DNA from: CAWGUU01 sp963825765
GTDB lineage: Bacteria; Actinomycetota; Acidimicrobiia; Acidimicrobiales; AC-14
Direction: 5' to 3'
Assembly: GCA_963825765.1 (NCBI GenBank)
Contig: CAWGUU010000014.1
Coordinates: 248,001-312,000 of the forward strand
Length of the DNA: 64,000 nt
The translations under genes were made by a program, and so were the position numbers. The notes beneath the pieces were generated by a model, which saw nothing but the letters and a program-made list of their open reading frames with translations, was not told the DNA's origin and searched no databases. This document shows, piece after piece, positions 46,619 to 61,572 of this stretch; the stretch's first letter is position 1, and every line of letters starts with the position of its first letter.

Positions 46619-48370
46619 TCAGGGGTGCCAGTCGGCGAAGAGGATGGTGGCGTCGTCGGCCAGTGGGCCGGCCCGGTGGGCGCGAACGGCCCGCACCAGG
46701 CGCCTCGCCGTCTCGGCCAGCGTCTGCCTGTCGGCCAGCGCCCGGCGGGTGAAGTCGAGCAGCCGCTCGGTGCCGAAGCGCTCGCCGGCGGGTGACGCCG
46801 CCTCCACGATCCCGTCGGTGAAGAACAGAAGGGCATCGGTCGGCTCCAGGGACACCTCGGCCATGGTCGGCTCACCGCCGAGTCCCAGCGGAAGCGTCGG
46901 CTCGCACTTCAGCTCGAAAGCCACCCGTCCCTGGCGCAGGAGCAGGGGTCGGGGGTGCCCGGCGTTGAGCCACCGCATCCTGCCGGTGTCGGTGTCGAGG
47001 GTGGCCAGCTGGGCGGTGACGAAGCGCTCCTCGCCGAACTGGTCGGCCAGGGCCTCGTCCATCAGCCGGTACGTCGCCGGGAGGTCAAGGCCGCGGCGGC
47101 GGGCCATCCGGTAGGCGGCGATCACCAGGTTCGCCATCCGGCTGGCTTCCAAACCGTGACCCATGGCGTCCATGACGGCCAGGTGCAGGACGCCGTCGTT
47201 GATCGCATAGTCGAAGGCGTCCCCCGCCACCTCGTACGCCGGCTCCAGCACGCAGGCGATCCCCACCTTCTCGCCGCTGAAGGTGAGCGGCGGCACGATG
47301 GCCCAGCGCAGCTCGGCCGCCAGCGTCATGTCGCGGTTGCGCGCCGCCAGCTTCAAGGCGTCCCCGTACTGCGACTTCGAGACGATCAGCTCTGCCACCA
47401 GGCCGGCCAGGTCCTCGATGCGGCGCAGGAGGAGGGGCGACGTGGCCGGGCTCTCCAGGTAGATGACCCCCAGCCGTTCGGCGCCGTCGACCAGGGGCAT
47501 CCAGATGCCCGAACGGCCGCCCTCGCCGTTGACGACGACCGGCCGCTCCAGCTGGAACGCCCGCCCGGCGACCGTGCCGTCGATCTCCTGGACTCCCAGA
47601 CGGTGGTCGGGAGCGAGGGGCGTGAGCACCCGGTGCTCGAGGTCGGCCAGAAGGATCGTGGCGCCGTGGAGGCCGATCCGGCTCGTCGCCTCGGTGAGGC
47701 GCCGGGGGACGTCGTCGGGCAGCAGCTTGGTCGAGCTGCGGATGAGCCCGGTGATGACCCGGTCCATCCGGTCGGCCAGCTCGGCCGCGACGATCGCGTC
47801 CGGCGTGTCCGGGGCCTCGCCGTCGGCAGCGGCGGCCTGGAGGTCGCCGATGGGCGCGACGGCCTGGGAGCTGCGCAGGGCGATGGCGATCTGGCTGGCG
47901 AACTGGCTGCCCACCGCCACGGCGTCGTCGCCGGAGAACGCCTCCGGGCTGCGGGAGTAGAAGTTGAGGGCCCCTACCGGTTCGTGCCGGCCGGCGACCA
48001 CGGGGAGCGACAGGACGCTCTGGAAGCCGTGGGCCACCGCCGCCTCGCTGAACGGTGGCCAGTGGGGGTCCTGGTCGAGGTGGTCACTGCGGGACAGGGT
48101 GCCGCTGCGGAGGGCGTCCAGACAGGGGCCGGTGCCCGATTCGTACTGGGCGGCGTCGATCTTCGGGGCCAGCTCGTCGGTGAACACCGTCGTGGCCGGA
48201 CGCCCGCCGACGAACATGGTGAGCCCGGCCATGTCGGCGTGCCGCACCGCCTGCTGGGCGGCCCGGGCCACCTCGTCCAAGGCGGCGCGCAGCGTGACGT
48301 CGCCCACGACGAAGCGGGAGATGGCGTCGAGGCCCCTGCTCAGCGACTCCGCATCGGCTGGCGCGCGCAC
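46619..48370 (-). CDS. GAF-GAF-SpoIIE-type serine phosphatase
   Basis: The 583-residue soluble protein contains a first GAF domain (about 22-160: DMAGLTMFVGGRPATT, GPCLDALRSG, SVLSLPVVAGRHEPVGALNF), a linker with an ANTAR-like helix (LADRMDRVITGLIRSSTKL), a second GAF (about 215-345) and a PP2C/SpoIIE phosphatase (about 365-583) with metal-binding Asp in GDAFDYAIND and LAVMDAMGHGLEASRMA, and LLFFTDGIVEAASPAGE. Such RsbU-like phosphatases dephosphorylate anti-anti-sigma factors in stress signalling. It ends 2 bases from the convergent TNT gene. Part of the signalling-rich right end of the window. Confidence 0.9.
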   Translation of the reverse strand: MRAPADAESLSRGLDAISRFVVGDVTLRAALDEVARAAQQAVRHADMAGLTMFVGGRPATTVFTDELAPKIDAAQYESGTGPCLDALRSGTLSRSDHLDQDPHWPPFSEAAVAHGFQSVLSLPVVAGRHEPVGALNFYSRSPEAFSGDDAVAVGSQFASQIAIALRSSQAVAPIGDLQAAAADGEAPDTPDAIVAAELADRMDRVITGLIRSSTKLLPDDVPRRLTEATSRIGLHGATILLADLEHRVLTPLAPDHRLGVQEIDGTVAGRAFQLERPVVVNGEGGRSGIWMPLVDGAERLGVIYLESPATSPLLLRRIEDLAGLVAELIVSKSQYGDALKLAARNRDMTLAAELRWAIVPPLTFSGEKVGIACVLEPAYEVAGDAFDYAINDGVLHLAVMDAMGHGLEASRMANLVIAAYRMARRRGLDLPATYRLMDEALADQFGEERFVTAQLATLDTDTGRMRWLNAGHPRPLLLRQGRVAFELKCEPTLPLGLGGEPTMAEVSLEPTDALLFFTDGIVEAASPAGERFGTERLLDFTRRALADRQTLAETARRLVRAVRAHRAGPLADDATILFADWHP

Positions 48371-48530
48371 TCCCGGGGTGGTGGTCGAACCTGCCGCGCC
48401 CCCTGCCCCCTGAAGGACCGCCTACCGGCTCGACACTGTCTCGCCAGACTACCGGAGGGGCACGAATTCGTCACCTGCCGCCGCGGCACGGGGATCGGCG
48501 GGCGGCCCGGTGGGCGGTAGCCTCGGGCCG

Positions 48531-49643
48531 GTGACGACGACTCCGGTGCTCTCGGAACGAGCGACGAAGACGAAGGCCCGCATGGCGGACCTGGGTGTCG
48601 ACGTCCTGCTCCTGTCCGTCGGTGCCGACCTGCCGTGGCTGACCGGCTACCAGGCGATGCCCCTCGAGAGGCTGACCATGCTGGTCCTGCCGGTCGAGGG
48701 CGACGCCACCCTTGTCGTCCCCCTCCTCGAGGAACCACGGGTCGCTCCCCACCCCGAGCTGTTCCGGATCAGGGCCTGGGACGAGACCGACGACCCGATC
48801 GCCCTGGTCGCTGGCCTGGTGGGGCCCGACCGCAAGCGGCTGGCCGTATCCGACCGCACCTGGGCCACCTTCGTCCTCCGCCTCCAGGACGCCCTCCCCG
48901 GCCGGGAGTGGCTTCCGTCCTCGACCGTCATCTCCCTGCTGCGGGCCGTCAAGGACGACGCCGAGGTGGACGCCCTCAGGCGGGCGTCGGCCGCCGCCGA
49001 CGTCGTCGCCGCCCAACTCGTCGGGGGCGAGATACCCCTCATCGGCCGCACCGAGGCCGAGGTGTCGCGCGACATAGGCGACCGGCTCGTCGACGCCGGG
49101 CACCAGGTCGTCAACTTCGCCATCGTCGGCAGCGGGCCCAACTCGGCCAGCCCCCACCACGACGCCGGCGACCGCGTCATCGGTCCCCGGGAGGCGGTCG
49201 TCTGCGACTTCGGCGGCACCCTCGACGGCTACTGCTCCGACATCACCCGCACCGTCTTCACCGGCCCTCCCCCCGACGAGTTCGTCGAGCTGTACGGCAT
49301 CCTGCGCCGGGCCCAGGCCGAGGCGGTTGGCGCGGCCACCGCCGGCGCCACCTGCGAGGCGGTCGACGCCGTCGCCCGGGGCATCATCACCGCCGGCGGG
49401 TACGGGCCCTACTTCGTGCACCGCACCGGGCACGGAATCGGCCTGGAGGAACACGAGGACCCCTACGTGGTGAGCGGCAACACGCTGCCGCTGCGGCCCG
49501 GCCACGCCTTCTCGATCGAGCCGGGGATCTACCTGCCCGGTCGGTTCGGCGCGCGCATCGAGGACATCGTGGTCGTCGACCACGACGGCGACCCGGAGTC
49601 ACTCAACCGGGTCGACCACGCCCTCGCCGTCGTCGAAACCTGA
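48531..49643 (+). CDS. M24 family aminopeptidase P/Xaa-Pro dipeptidase
   Basis: GTG 48531 (VTTTPVLSERATKTKARMADL) suits the family; seven codons upstream are open but unconserved. The 370-residue protein has a creatinase-like N-terminal domain (about 1-130) and a pita-bread catalytic domain with the five metal ligands: Asp in VVCDFGGTLDGY, Asp in CSDITRTVF, His in RTGHGIGLEEHEDPY, Glu in AFSIEPGIYL and Glu in ARIEDIVVVD. It removes N-terminal residues before proline or splits X-Pro dipeptides using two Mn or Co ions. Divergent from the phosphatase gene. Followed by the SDR gene after six bases. Confidence 0.93.
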   Translation: MTTTPVLSERATKTKARMADLGVDVLLLSVGADLPWLTGYQAMPLERLTMLVLPVEGDATLVVPLLEEPRVAPHPELFRIRAWDETDDPIALVAGLVGPDRKRLAVSDRTWATFVLRLQDALPGREWLPSSTVISLLRAVKDDAEVDALRRASAAADVVAAQLVGGEIPLIGRTEAEVSRDIGDRLVDAGHQVVNFAIVGSGPNSASPHHDAGDRVIGPREAVVCDFGGTLDGYCSDITRTVFTGPPPDEFVELYGILRRAQAEAVGAATAGATCEAVDAVARGIITAGGYGPYFVHRTGHGIGLEEHEDPYVVSGNTLPLRPGHAFSIEPGIYLPGRFGARIEDIVVVDHDGDPESLNRVDHALAVVET

Positions 49644-49649
49644 GGGCGC

Positions 49650-50373
49650 ATGGACCTCGGCCTCGCCGGCAAGGTGGCGCTGGTCACCGCCGCATCCAAG
49701 GGTCTGGGGCGGGCGTCGGCCCTGGCCCTGGCCGCCGAGGGTGCCCGGCTGGTGATCTGCGCGCGGGGCGAGCAGGCGCTGCGGGAGACCGAGGCAGGAG
49801 CTGGCGGCGTCGACCGACGTGCTGGCTGTGGTCGCCGACGTCACCGACCCGGCGACACCCGCCCGCCTGGTGCAGGCCGCGGTCGAGCGGTTCGGCTCCC
49901 TCGACGTCCTCGTGGCCAACGCCGGCGGCCCGCCTGCGGCCCGGGCCCTGGAGGTCACCGACGAGCAGCTGGCCGCCGCCCTCAACGCCAACCTCGTCAC
50001 GTCCGTGCGACTCGTACGCGAGGCGGTCCCCCACATGCGGCGAGCCGGTTGGGGCCGCATCGTGCTGATCACGTCGTCGGCGGTGAAGCAGCCCATCCCG
50101 ACGCTGGCCCTGTCCAACGCGGCGCGGGCCGGCCTGTACGGCTGGGCCAAGACCGCGGCGGCCGACCTGTTCGCCGACGGGGTCACCCTCAACCTGGCCC
50201 TGCCCGGCTACCACGCCACCGACCGGCTGCTGGCCGTCGGGGCGCCCGACGGCGTGCCCCTCGGCGATCCCGCCGACTTCGGGCGGGTCGTGGCGTTCCT
50301 CTGCTCCGCGCCCGCCGCCTACGTCAGCGGCAGCGCCGTCCTGGTCGACGGCGCCCGCACGCTCGGCCTGTGA
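49650..50373 (+). pseudogene. Short-chain dehydrogenase/reductase, frameshifted
   Basis: The frame from ATG 49650 gives the SDR start (MDLGLAGKVALVTAASKGLG, the TGxxxGxG-type cofactor loop, here TAASKGLGRA) to about 49795, where one base is missing near GAGGCAGGAGC. The other frame continues ELAASTDVLAVVADVTDP, LDVLVANAGGP, RIVLITSSAVKQP with Ser, and a stop at 50373 after VLVDGARTLGL. The Tyr-x-x-x-Lys pair is seen as GLYGWAKTA. The intact protein would be about 241 residues, oxidising or reducing a small alcohol/ketone with NAD(P). It is probably one gene interrupted by an indel or sequencing error. 35 bases before the giant kinase. Confidence 0.82.
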
Positions 50374-50408
50374 CGCGCCGACCCTGAACCGACTGGAGGT
50401 TCTCCGAC

Positions 50409-57157
<6,749 letters not shown>

Positions 57158-57161
<4 letters not shown>

Positions 57162-57991
57162 CCCTCCTCCCCGACGCCGACCGGGAGGAGATCGAGATCG
57201 ACGTCCTGCTGGAGGCCGTCTACCGGCATTACGGTTTCGACTTCCGCCAGTACGCCCGCGCCTCGCTGCGGCGCCGGCTGCGGCGGCGGGCCGACCTGGA
57301 GGGCGTGCGCAGCCTGTCGGGGCTGATGGAGCTGCTCCTCCACGACACCGGTTGCATGGAGCGGCTGCTGCTGGACCTGTCGATCAACGTCACCGCCATG
57401 TTCCGCGACCCGGAGTTCTACCGGGTCCTCCGCACCAAGGTGGTGCCGCTCCTGCGCACCTATCCGTTCATCCGCATCTGGAACGCGGGGTGCTCCACGG
57501 GGGAGGAGACGTGGTCGCTGGCCATCCTGCTGGCCGAGGAGGGCCTGCTCGACCGGTCCCGGATCTACGCCACCGACTTCAACGAGTCGGTGCTGGCGAG
57601 GGCCCGCGAGGGCGTGTTCCCGATGGAGAAGATGCGGGAGTACACCGAGAACTACCAGGCCGCAGGGGGTATGCGGGCGTTCTCGGAGTACTACCTGGCC
57701 GCCTACGACGGGGCCCGCTTCACGCCGTCCCTGGCCGAGAACGTGGTGTTCGCCCTGCACAATCTGGCCGCCGACCGGGCCTTCAACGAGTTCCACGTGG
57801 TGGTCTGCCGGAACGTGATGATCTACTTCGACACGCCGCTGCAGCAGCGGGTGCACGGGCTGTTCTACGAGAGCCTGGTCCGCCTGGGCATCCTCGGCCT
57901 GGGGCCGAAGGAGTCGGTCGGCTTCACGCCCCACGAGGGCGACTACCAGGTGCTCGACCGCGACCTGCGCCTCTACCGCAAGCTCCGCTGA
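57158..57991 (+). CDS. cheR: CheR-type protein-glutamate methyltransferase
   Basis: GTG 57158 overlaps the kinase stop (GTGA) and starts VTLLPDADREEIEIDVLLEA. CheR adds methyl groups from SAM to glutamates of chemoreceptors or related signalling coiled coils. The 277-residue protein has the N-terminal helical domain (YGFDFRQYARASLRRRLRRR) and the SAM fold: IRIWNAGCSTGEETWSLAIL, IYATDFNESVLARAREG, VVCRNVMIYFDTPLQQR. Translationally coupled to the HAMP kinase, it may methylate it; the match with cheB at 61573 supports methylation control. No flagellar or MCP gene is in the window. Confidence 0.93.
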
Positions 57992-58003
57992 GGCGCCTGG
58001 GCG

Positions 58004-58387
58004 GTGGCGGCGGCCGAGGACGTCGAGCTGGCGGTGGAGACGTACCTGGACGAGGTGCCCGCCGATCGGTTCGACTGCCTGTGCCGGCTGCGCCAGGCCT
58101 GTCTGGAGCTGCTCGACGGCTTCGAGGAGTCGATGGACTACGGAATCCCGTCGTACGCGCGCGACGGCGAGGTCGAGGTCGGCTTCGCCAGCCGCAAGCA
58201 GTACATCTCGCTCTACGTCCTGCGCCCCGACGTCGTCGCGGCCCACCGGGCGGAACTGGCTGGCCTCAGTGTCGGCAAGGGTTGCATCCGCTACCGTCGG
58301 CCCGACCAGGTCGACATGGACGTCGTCCGGTCGATGCTCACCGCCACCGTGACGACGGTGGGGCCGACGAAGGGGGACATGCCGTGA
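58004..58387 (+). CDS. DUF1801-type protein
   Basis: GTG 58004 begins VAAAEDVELAVETYLDEVP; the 127-residue protein has the DUF1801/YdhG fold: ELLDGFEESMDYGIPSYAR, VGFASRKQYISLYVLRPDVV, AELAGLSVGKGCIRYRRPDQ. This is a small cytosolic family, with weak resemblance to iron-chaperone frataxin-like folds, and no settled function. It lies 12 bases after cheR. Its stop overlaps the following lipoprotein start (GTGA). Confidence 0.88.
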   Translation: MAAAEDVELAVETYLDEVPADRFDCLCRLRQACLELLDGFEESMDYGIPSYARDGEVEVGFASRKQYISLYVLRPDVVAAHRAELAGLSVGKGCIRYRRPDQVDMDVVRSMLTATVTTVGPTKGDMP

Positions 58388-58740
58388 CCAGACGAGTGTT
58401 CGCTCTCCTTGCCGTGGTGGCGATGGCAGCTGTGCTCGCCGGCTGCGGGACGAGCAAGAGCACCGCGGACGCCACCGTCACCGCGTGCGTCGCCGATCCG
58501 GGCGGGGCCCAGCCGACGGCGACGGGGACCGTGTTGAACAGCTCGTCGGAGAAGAGCACCTTCGTGCTGCGGATCGGCTTCTACGACAGCAGCGACAACC
58601 GGGTCTCCGACGCCGTGGTCAATGTCGGCGGCGTCGAGCCGAACCAGACCGGCCAGTGGCAGACCACCGGCCTGGCCAGCGCCAAGGGCCCGCTCACCTG
58701 CAAGGTCACGTCATTGAACCGGACGTCGGTCCTCGACTGA
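58384..58740 (+). CDS. Small lipoprotein with FxLYD-like domain
   Basis: GTG 58384 overlaps the DUF1801 stop. The 118-residue protein has a signal peptide (VTRRVFALLAVVAMAAVLAG) with the lipobox VLAGC and a 90-residue beta-sandwich like FxLYD domains: TATGTVLNSSSEKSTFVLRI, GFYDSSDNRVSDA, GQWQTTGLASAKGPLTC. Such domains are extracellular and of unknown role. Two further cysteines (TACVAD, LTCKVT) could pair. Confidence 0.75.
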   Translation: MTRRVFALLAVVAMAAVLAGCGTSKSTADATVTACVADPGGAQPTATGTVLNSSSEKSTFVLRIGFYDSSDNRVSDAVVNVGGVEPNQTGQWQTTGLASAKGPLTCKVTSLNRTSVLD

Positions 58741-58762
58741 GGGGTTTGATACACCGGGGTCG

Positions 58763-59329
58763 ATGGACGAACACGTCTGGCTGGCCGAGCGGTTCGAGGC
58801 CAACCGGGCCCACATCGGGGCTGTCGCCTACCGCACGCTGGGCTCGTACAGCGAGGCCGACGACGCGGTGCAGGAGGCCTGGCTCCGGCTCAGCCGCTCC
58901 GACACGAGCGGCGTGGAGAACCTCACCGGCTGGCTGACGACGGTGGTCTCCCGGGTGTGCCTGGACATGCTGCGCTCGCGCACGTCGCGGCGGGAGGAGC
59001 CCTTCGACGCTCAGGTCGCGGCCGGGCCGGTCACCGCACGGGGGGACGGGGCCGACCCGGAGTCCCAGGCGCTGCTGGCCGACTCGGTCGGGCCGGCGCT
59101 GCTCGTGGTGCTCGAGACGCTCGCGCCGGCCGAGCGGCTGGCGTTCGTGCTGCACGACATGTTCGCCGTGCCCTACGACGAGATCGCCCCCATCGTGGGG
59201 CGGTCCCCGGAGGCGGCCCGCCAGCTCGCCAGCCGCGCCCGCCGGCGCGTGCAGGGCCGGGCGTCGTCGGCGCCCGGCGCCGACCTCGCCCGCCAACGGG
59301 AACTGGTGGCCGCGCTCCTCGACGACTGA
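58763..59329 (+). CDS. ECF sigma factor lacking the usual C-terminal domain
   Basis: The 188-residue protein has sigma-2 (ERFEANRAHIGAVAYRTLGS, SEADDAVQEAWLRLSRSD) and sigma-4 (LETLAPAERLAFVLHDMF, VPYDEIAPIVGRSPEAARQL) regions of the SigJ/ECF41-type, which promote transcription of small stress regulons. Members of this group normally continue, after the ARRRVQ motif, into a 100-residue SnoaL-like domain that controls activity. Here the frame stops soon after RQRELVAALLDD, just where that domain should start; the next 6 bases lead to the convergent SRPBCC gene. Loss of the domain is known to alter activity in ECF41 factors. Confidence 0.88.
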   Translation: MDEHVWLAERFEANRAHIGAVAYRTLGSYSEADDAVQEAWLRLSRSDTSGVENLTGWLTTVVSRVCLDMLRSRTSRREEPFDAQVAAGPVTARGDGADPESQALLADSVGPALLVVLETLAPAERLAFVLHDMFAVPYDEIAPIVGRSPEAARQLASRARRRVQGRASSAPGADLARQRELVAALLDD

Positions 59330-59335
59330 CCGTCC

Positions 59336-59818
59336 TCAGCCGGCGAGCAGCCCGTCGAGGCGCTCGTAGCACTCGCGCAGGCCCTCCTCCATGCCGCTGG
59401 CCAGGAACGCGTCACGGCCCTCGAAGGTGTCGACCAGCGAGGTGGCCACCAGTCGGGTACGGCCGTCGCCGAGGTCCTCGAAGACGAGCTTCTCGAGGGC
59501 GACGCCGTCGGGGAAGCCCTCGAAGGTGAAGGTCTGGACGATCAGATCGGAGGGGCGCACCTCGTGGAAGCAGCCCCGGAAGCCGTACTCGTTGCCGTCG
59601 CTGGAGTGGACGTACCGGTAGGACCCGCCGGTGCGGCAGTCGAAGTGGTCGATCCGGATCTCGTGGCTGCGGGGCGACATCCACTGGGCGACGAGGTCGG
59701 GGTCGGTGTGGGCCCGGAAGACCTTCGCCGGCGGGGCGTCGAACTCACGCGTGATCCGCACGAGCGGCACCTCGGGGTCGGCGACGATCTCGGTCTGGTG
59801 GGTGCTGGTGGTGGTCAT
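59336..59818 (-). CDS. SRPBCC (AHSA1-type) protein
   Basis: ATG 59818 (MTTTSTHQTEIVADPEVP) is used; the longer frame reads antisense to the ArsR gene. The 160-residue protein is the AHSA1-like START fold: VRITREFDAPPAKVFRAHTD, PDLVAQWMSP, GGSYRYVHSSDGNEYGFRG and a C-terminal helix GMEEGLRECYERLDGLL. Fold members bind small hydrophobic ligands or assist chaperones. The ATG overlaps the ArsR stop (ATGA), the common ArsR-AHSA1 operon of actinobacteria, placing it under control of that repressor. Confidence 0.92.
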   Translation of the reverse strand: MTTTSTHQTEIVADPEVPLVRITREFDAPPAKVFRAHTDPDLVAQWMSPRSHEIRIDHFDCRTGGSYRYVHSSDGNEYGFRGCFHEVRPSDLIVQTFTFEGFPDGVALEKLVFEDLGDGRTRLVATSLVDTFEGRDAFLASGMEEGLRECYERLDGLLAG

Positions 59819-60177
59819 CGTGGTGCTCCTTCCTGGGGTCGTGGGGTCGGTTCGATGTCGTCCGGCATCGTGAGGAGGAGGTCGTCGAGGCGGCGGTAGC
59901 GCTCCTCGGCCTGGCGGCGGTAACGCTCGATCCACTTGGTCATCAGGTCGAAGACCTCCGCTTCGAGGTGCACCGGGCGGCGCTGGGCCTCCCGGCTGCG
60001 GCTCACCAGGCCGGCGTCCTCGAGCACCTTGAGGTGCTTGGAGACGGCCTGGACGGTGACGTCGTAGGGCTCGGCCAGCTGGTTCACGGTGGCGTCGCCG
60101 ACGGCGAGCCTCGCCACCATGTCGCGCCGGGTGGGGTCGGCCAGAGCCGAGAACACCCGGGAGAGCGGATCAGCCAC
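59815..60177 (-). CDS. ArsR-family winged-helix repressor
   Basis: GTG 60177 (VADPLSRVFSALADPTRRDM) follows AGGAGGAAGG; ATG 60195 is less well placed because it lies in the operator. The 120-residue protein has the ArsR HTH: DATVNQLAEPYDVTVQAVSKHLKVLEDA (split here as DATVNQLAEPYDV and TVQAVSKHLKVLE). No cysteine metal site is visible, so it senses something else. The C-terminal helix WIERYRRQAEERYRRLDD would dimerise. It likely represses its own operon with the SRPBCC gene by the two TCAACC-GGTTGA palindromes just upstream. Confidence 0.92.
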   Translation of the reverse strand: MADPLSRVFSALADPTRRDMVARLAVGDATVNQLAEPYDVTVQAVSKHLKVLEDAGLVSRSREAQRRPVHLEAEVFDLMTKWIERYRRQAEERYRRLDDLLLTMPDDIEPTPRPQEGAPR

Positions 60178-60194
60178 CACAGCCTTCCTCCTCA

Positions 60195-60216
60195 TGTTCA
60201 ACCATTCGGTTGAACA
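60195..60216. promoter_or_regulatory. Palindromic operator 1 of the ArsR-type gene
   Basis: TGTTCAACC-ATTC-GGTTGAACA is a perfect 9-bp inverted repeat with a 4-base centre, lying over the start region of the ArsR gene. It shares TCAACC/GGTTGA arms with the second site at 60243-60258. Confidence 0.8.
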
Positions 60217-60242
60217 CAATGTAGGAGGCGTCGCCGCTGTTG

Positions 60243-60258
60243 TCAACCAATTGGTTGA
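60243..60258. promoter_or_regulatory. Palindromic operator 2 of the ArsR-type gene
   Basis: TCAACCAATTGGTTGA is a perfect 16-bp palindrome, its arms shared with site 1. The centres of the two sites lie about 45 bases apart, roughly four helical turns, allowing cooperative dimer binding. Confidence 0.8.
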
Positions 60259-60289
60259 ATAAGACCCCGGGGTCACCGATCTTCGCGGT

Positions 60290-60332
60290 GAGTGTGCAAA
60301 AAGGGCGCTATATGCGACCTTCTTGCACACTC
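60290..60332. repeat. 43-base imperfect palindrome
   Basis: GAGTGTGCAAaAAGGgCGC, TATAT, GCGaCCTTcTTGCACACTC: arms of 19 bases with two mismatches around a 5-base centre. It folds into a long hairpin on either strand. It sits in the 182-base gap between the ArsR gene and a small membrane gene. It may be a bidirectional terminator, an operator or a REP-like dispersed repeat. Confidence 0.8.
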
Positions 60333-60359
60333 GGTACGGCGAAGGCCCACTCGACGGGA

Positions 60360-60662
60360 CTACCCGTCGGTGTCGGGCGGAAGTGGGTCGGCGAGGCCGG
60401 TGCCGACTGCACCCAGGGCGGCGCCGACGCCGAGCGCGCCCACCACCGCCGCCGCACCGCCCAGGCCGACGAGCTTGAGGACCAGCGCCACCAGCAGGGC
60501 CAGGGTGCCGCCGACCGGCAGGTCGGAGCGACGCAGGCGGGTGCCGCCGACGCGCCTGGCCCACCCCGGCGACGACGGCGACACGTGCGAGTGTCTGGTG
60601 ACCTTGACGCCGGCAGCCAAGCCGGCGACGGCAGCGGCGAGCGAGGCGACGACGAGTCCCAT
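60360..60662 (-). CDS. Small predicted membrane protein
   Basis: The 100-residue frame from ATG 60662 (MGLVVASLAAAVAGLAAGVK) has one N-terminal hydrophobic helix, a basic loop (PGWARRVGGTRLRRSD), and a second long hydrophobic region (about 51-90, LALLVALVLKLVGLGG and AAAVVGALGVGAALG) before an acidic end. It is probably a two- or three-helix inner-membrane protein. No homologous family comes to mind. The plus strand is also open here, which is common at this GC content. Confidence 0.5.
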   Translation of the reverse strand: MGLVVASLAAAVAGLAAGVKVTRHSHVSPSSPGWARRVGGTRLRRSDLPVGGTLALLVALVLKLVGLGGAAAVVGALGVGAALGAVGTGLADPLPPDTDG

Positions 60663-60747
60663 CGGCGCAGCCTACGTGGCCATCGGCGGCCCCCGACCGG
60701 GGCACGGCCGACGCATCATCAGGACCGGGACAGGGAACAACGGCCCC

Positions 60748-60909
60748 ATGATCGACAGCCAATCCACAGGAGCATCCGACTCGGAGCACGGCGTGCACGG
60801 CGCGCCCCGCGAGGACGGCGCCGCCCAGGAGGAACCGGGCTCCGCCGCCGCCCAGGACGAGGATGCGTGGGCCGAAGCCACCGAGACGGGCGGCGACGCC
60901 ACCAGCTGA
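60748..60909 (+). CDS. Short acidic protein, doubtful
   Basis: ATG 60748 opens MIDSQSTGASDSEHGVHGAP, an Ala/Glu/Asp/Ser-rich, low-complexity 53-residue chain ending GGDATS. There is no clear ribosome site; it is preferred to the antisense frame only for its composition, which resembles intrinsically disordered acidic peptides. The 85-base gap to the left, between the membrane gene and this ORF, shows no signal. Confidence 0.3.
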   Translation: MIDSQSTGASDSEHGVHGAPREDGAAQEEPGSAAAQDEDAWAEATETGGDATS

Positions 60910-60996
60910 GGGCGGCGGCGGTCGAGCGTTTGGGTCAAACCTCAGAGCCCGAAGCCGTGACCCGGTTCGACGAGCTACTGCCGCGTACCGTGCGGC

Positions 60997-61548
60997 ATGC
61001 CTGTCAAGCCCTTGCTGCCGTTCGAGTGGCCGCCCCCGAGGCCCAAGGACCTGCCGATCAGCTGGACCTGAGAATGGGTTCGGCGGCGGGGATCGGCCTC
61101 TTCGTGGCCCATCTCCTCGACCTGCAGTTCCCGATCTACGTGCTGCTTTCGGTGGTGACCTGCGTCGACCGAGGCCGTCGGCTCCTGGCTGCTCGTGGGC
61201 TACCGGATCATCGGCACGGTCGTCGGCGAGCTGCTCGCCATCCTCGTCGTCCACCACTGGTCGGTGACGCCCCTCTCCGCCGGTGTCGTGATGGGAGGCA
61301 TGGTCCTGCTCTGCGGCGGGCTCGGGCTGCGCCACTCCACCCGGTTGGCGGCGCTGGTCTTCGCCGTCGGGATCACCGAGTTCGCCTCGGAGGTCGACAC
61401 CTGGGCCGGCGGCCGGATCGTCGCCACGCTGGTGGGCGCGGCGGTGTCGATCGTCGTGAGCGCGGTGCCGATGCCCTTCGCCATGCTGCGCCTGCGCCAC
61501 GACTACGAGTCCGACGTCCCACGGGGGTTCATCGTCGGCCAGGAGTGA
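60997..61548 (+). pseudogene. FUSC-like membrane protein gene with frame breaks
   Basis: The ATG 60997 frame gives MPVKPLLPFEWPPPRPKDLP then meets TGA 61069-61071. The protein-like reading resumes in another frame (MGSAAGIGLFVAHLLDLQFP, YVLLSVVTCVD) and switches again near 61163 to TEAVGSWLLVGYRIIGTVVG, VVMGGMVLLCGGLGLR and so on, ending IVGQE at 61548. Together they would be a 180-residue half-FUSC membrane protein with about five helices. FUSC proteins are putative aromatic-acid efflux components. Two indels in 100 bases suggest a decayed gene rather than one sequencing error. Confidence 0.7.
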
Positions 61549-61572
61549 GACCGAAAGTGCAGGACCATCGGG

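Noticed and set aside
60672..60938. 88-codon minus-strand frame
   Set aside because: Ser/Pro/Ala-rich shadow with no start signal; the short acidic plus-strand frame is only slightly better.
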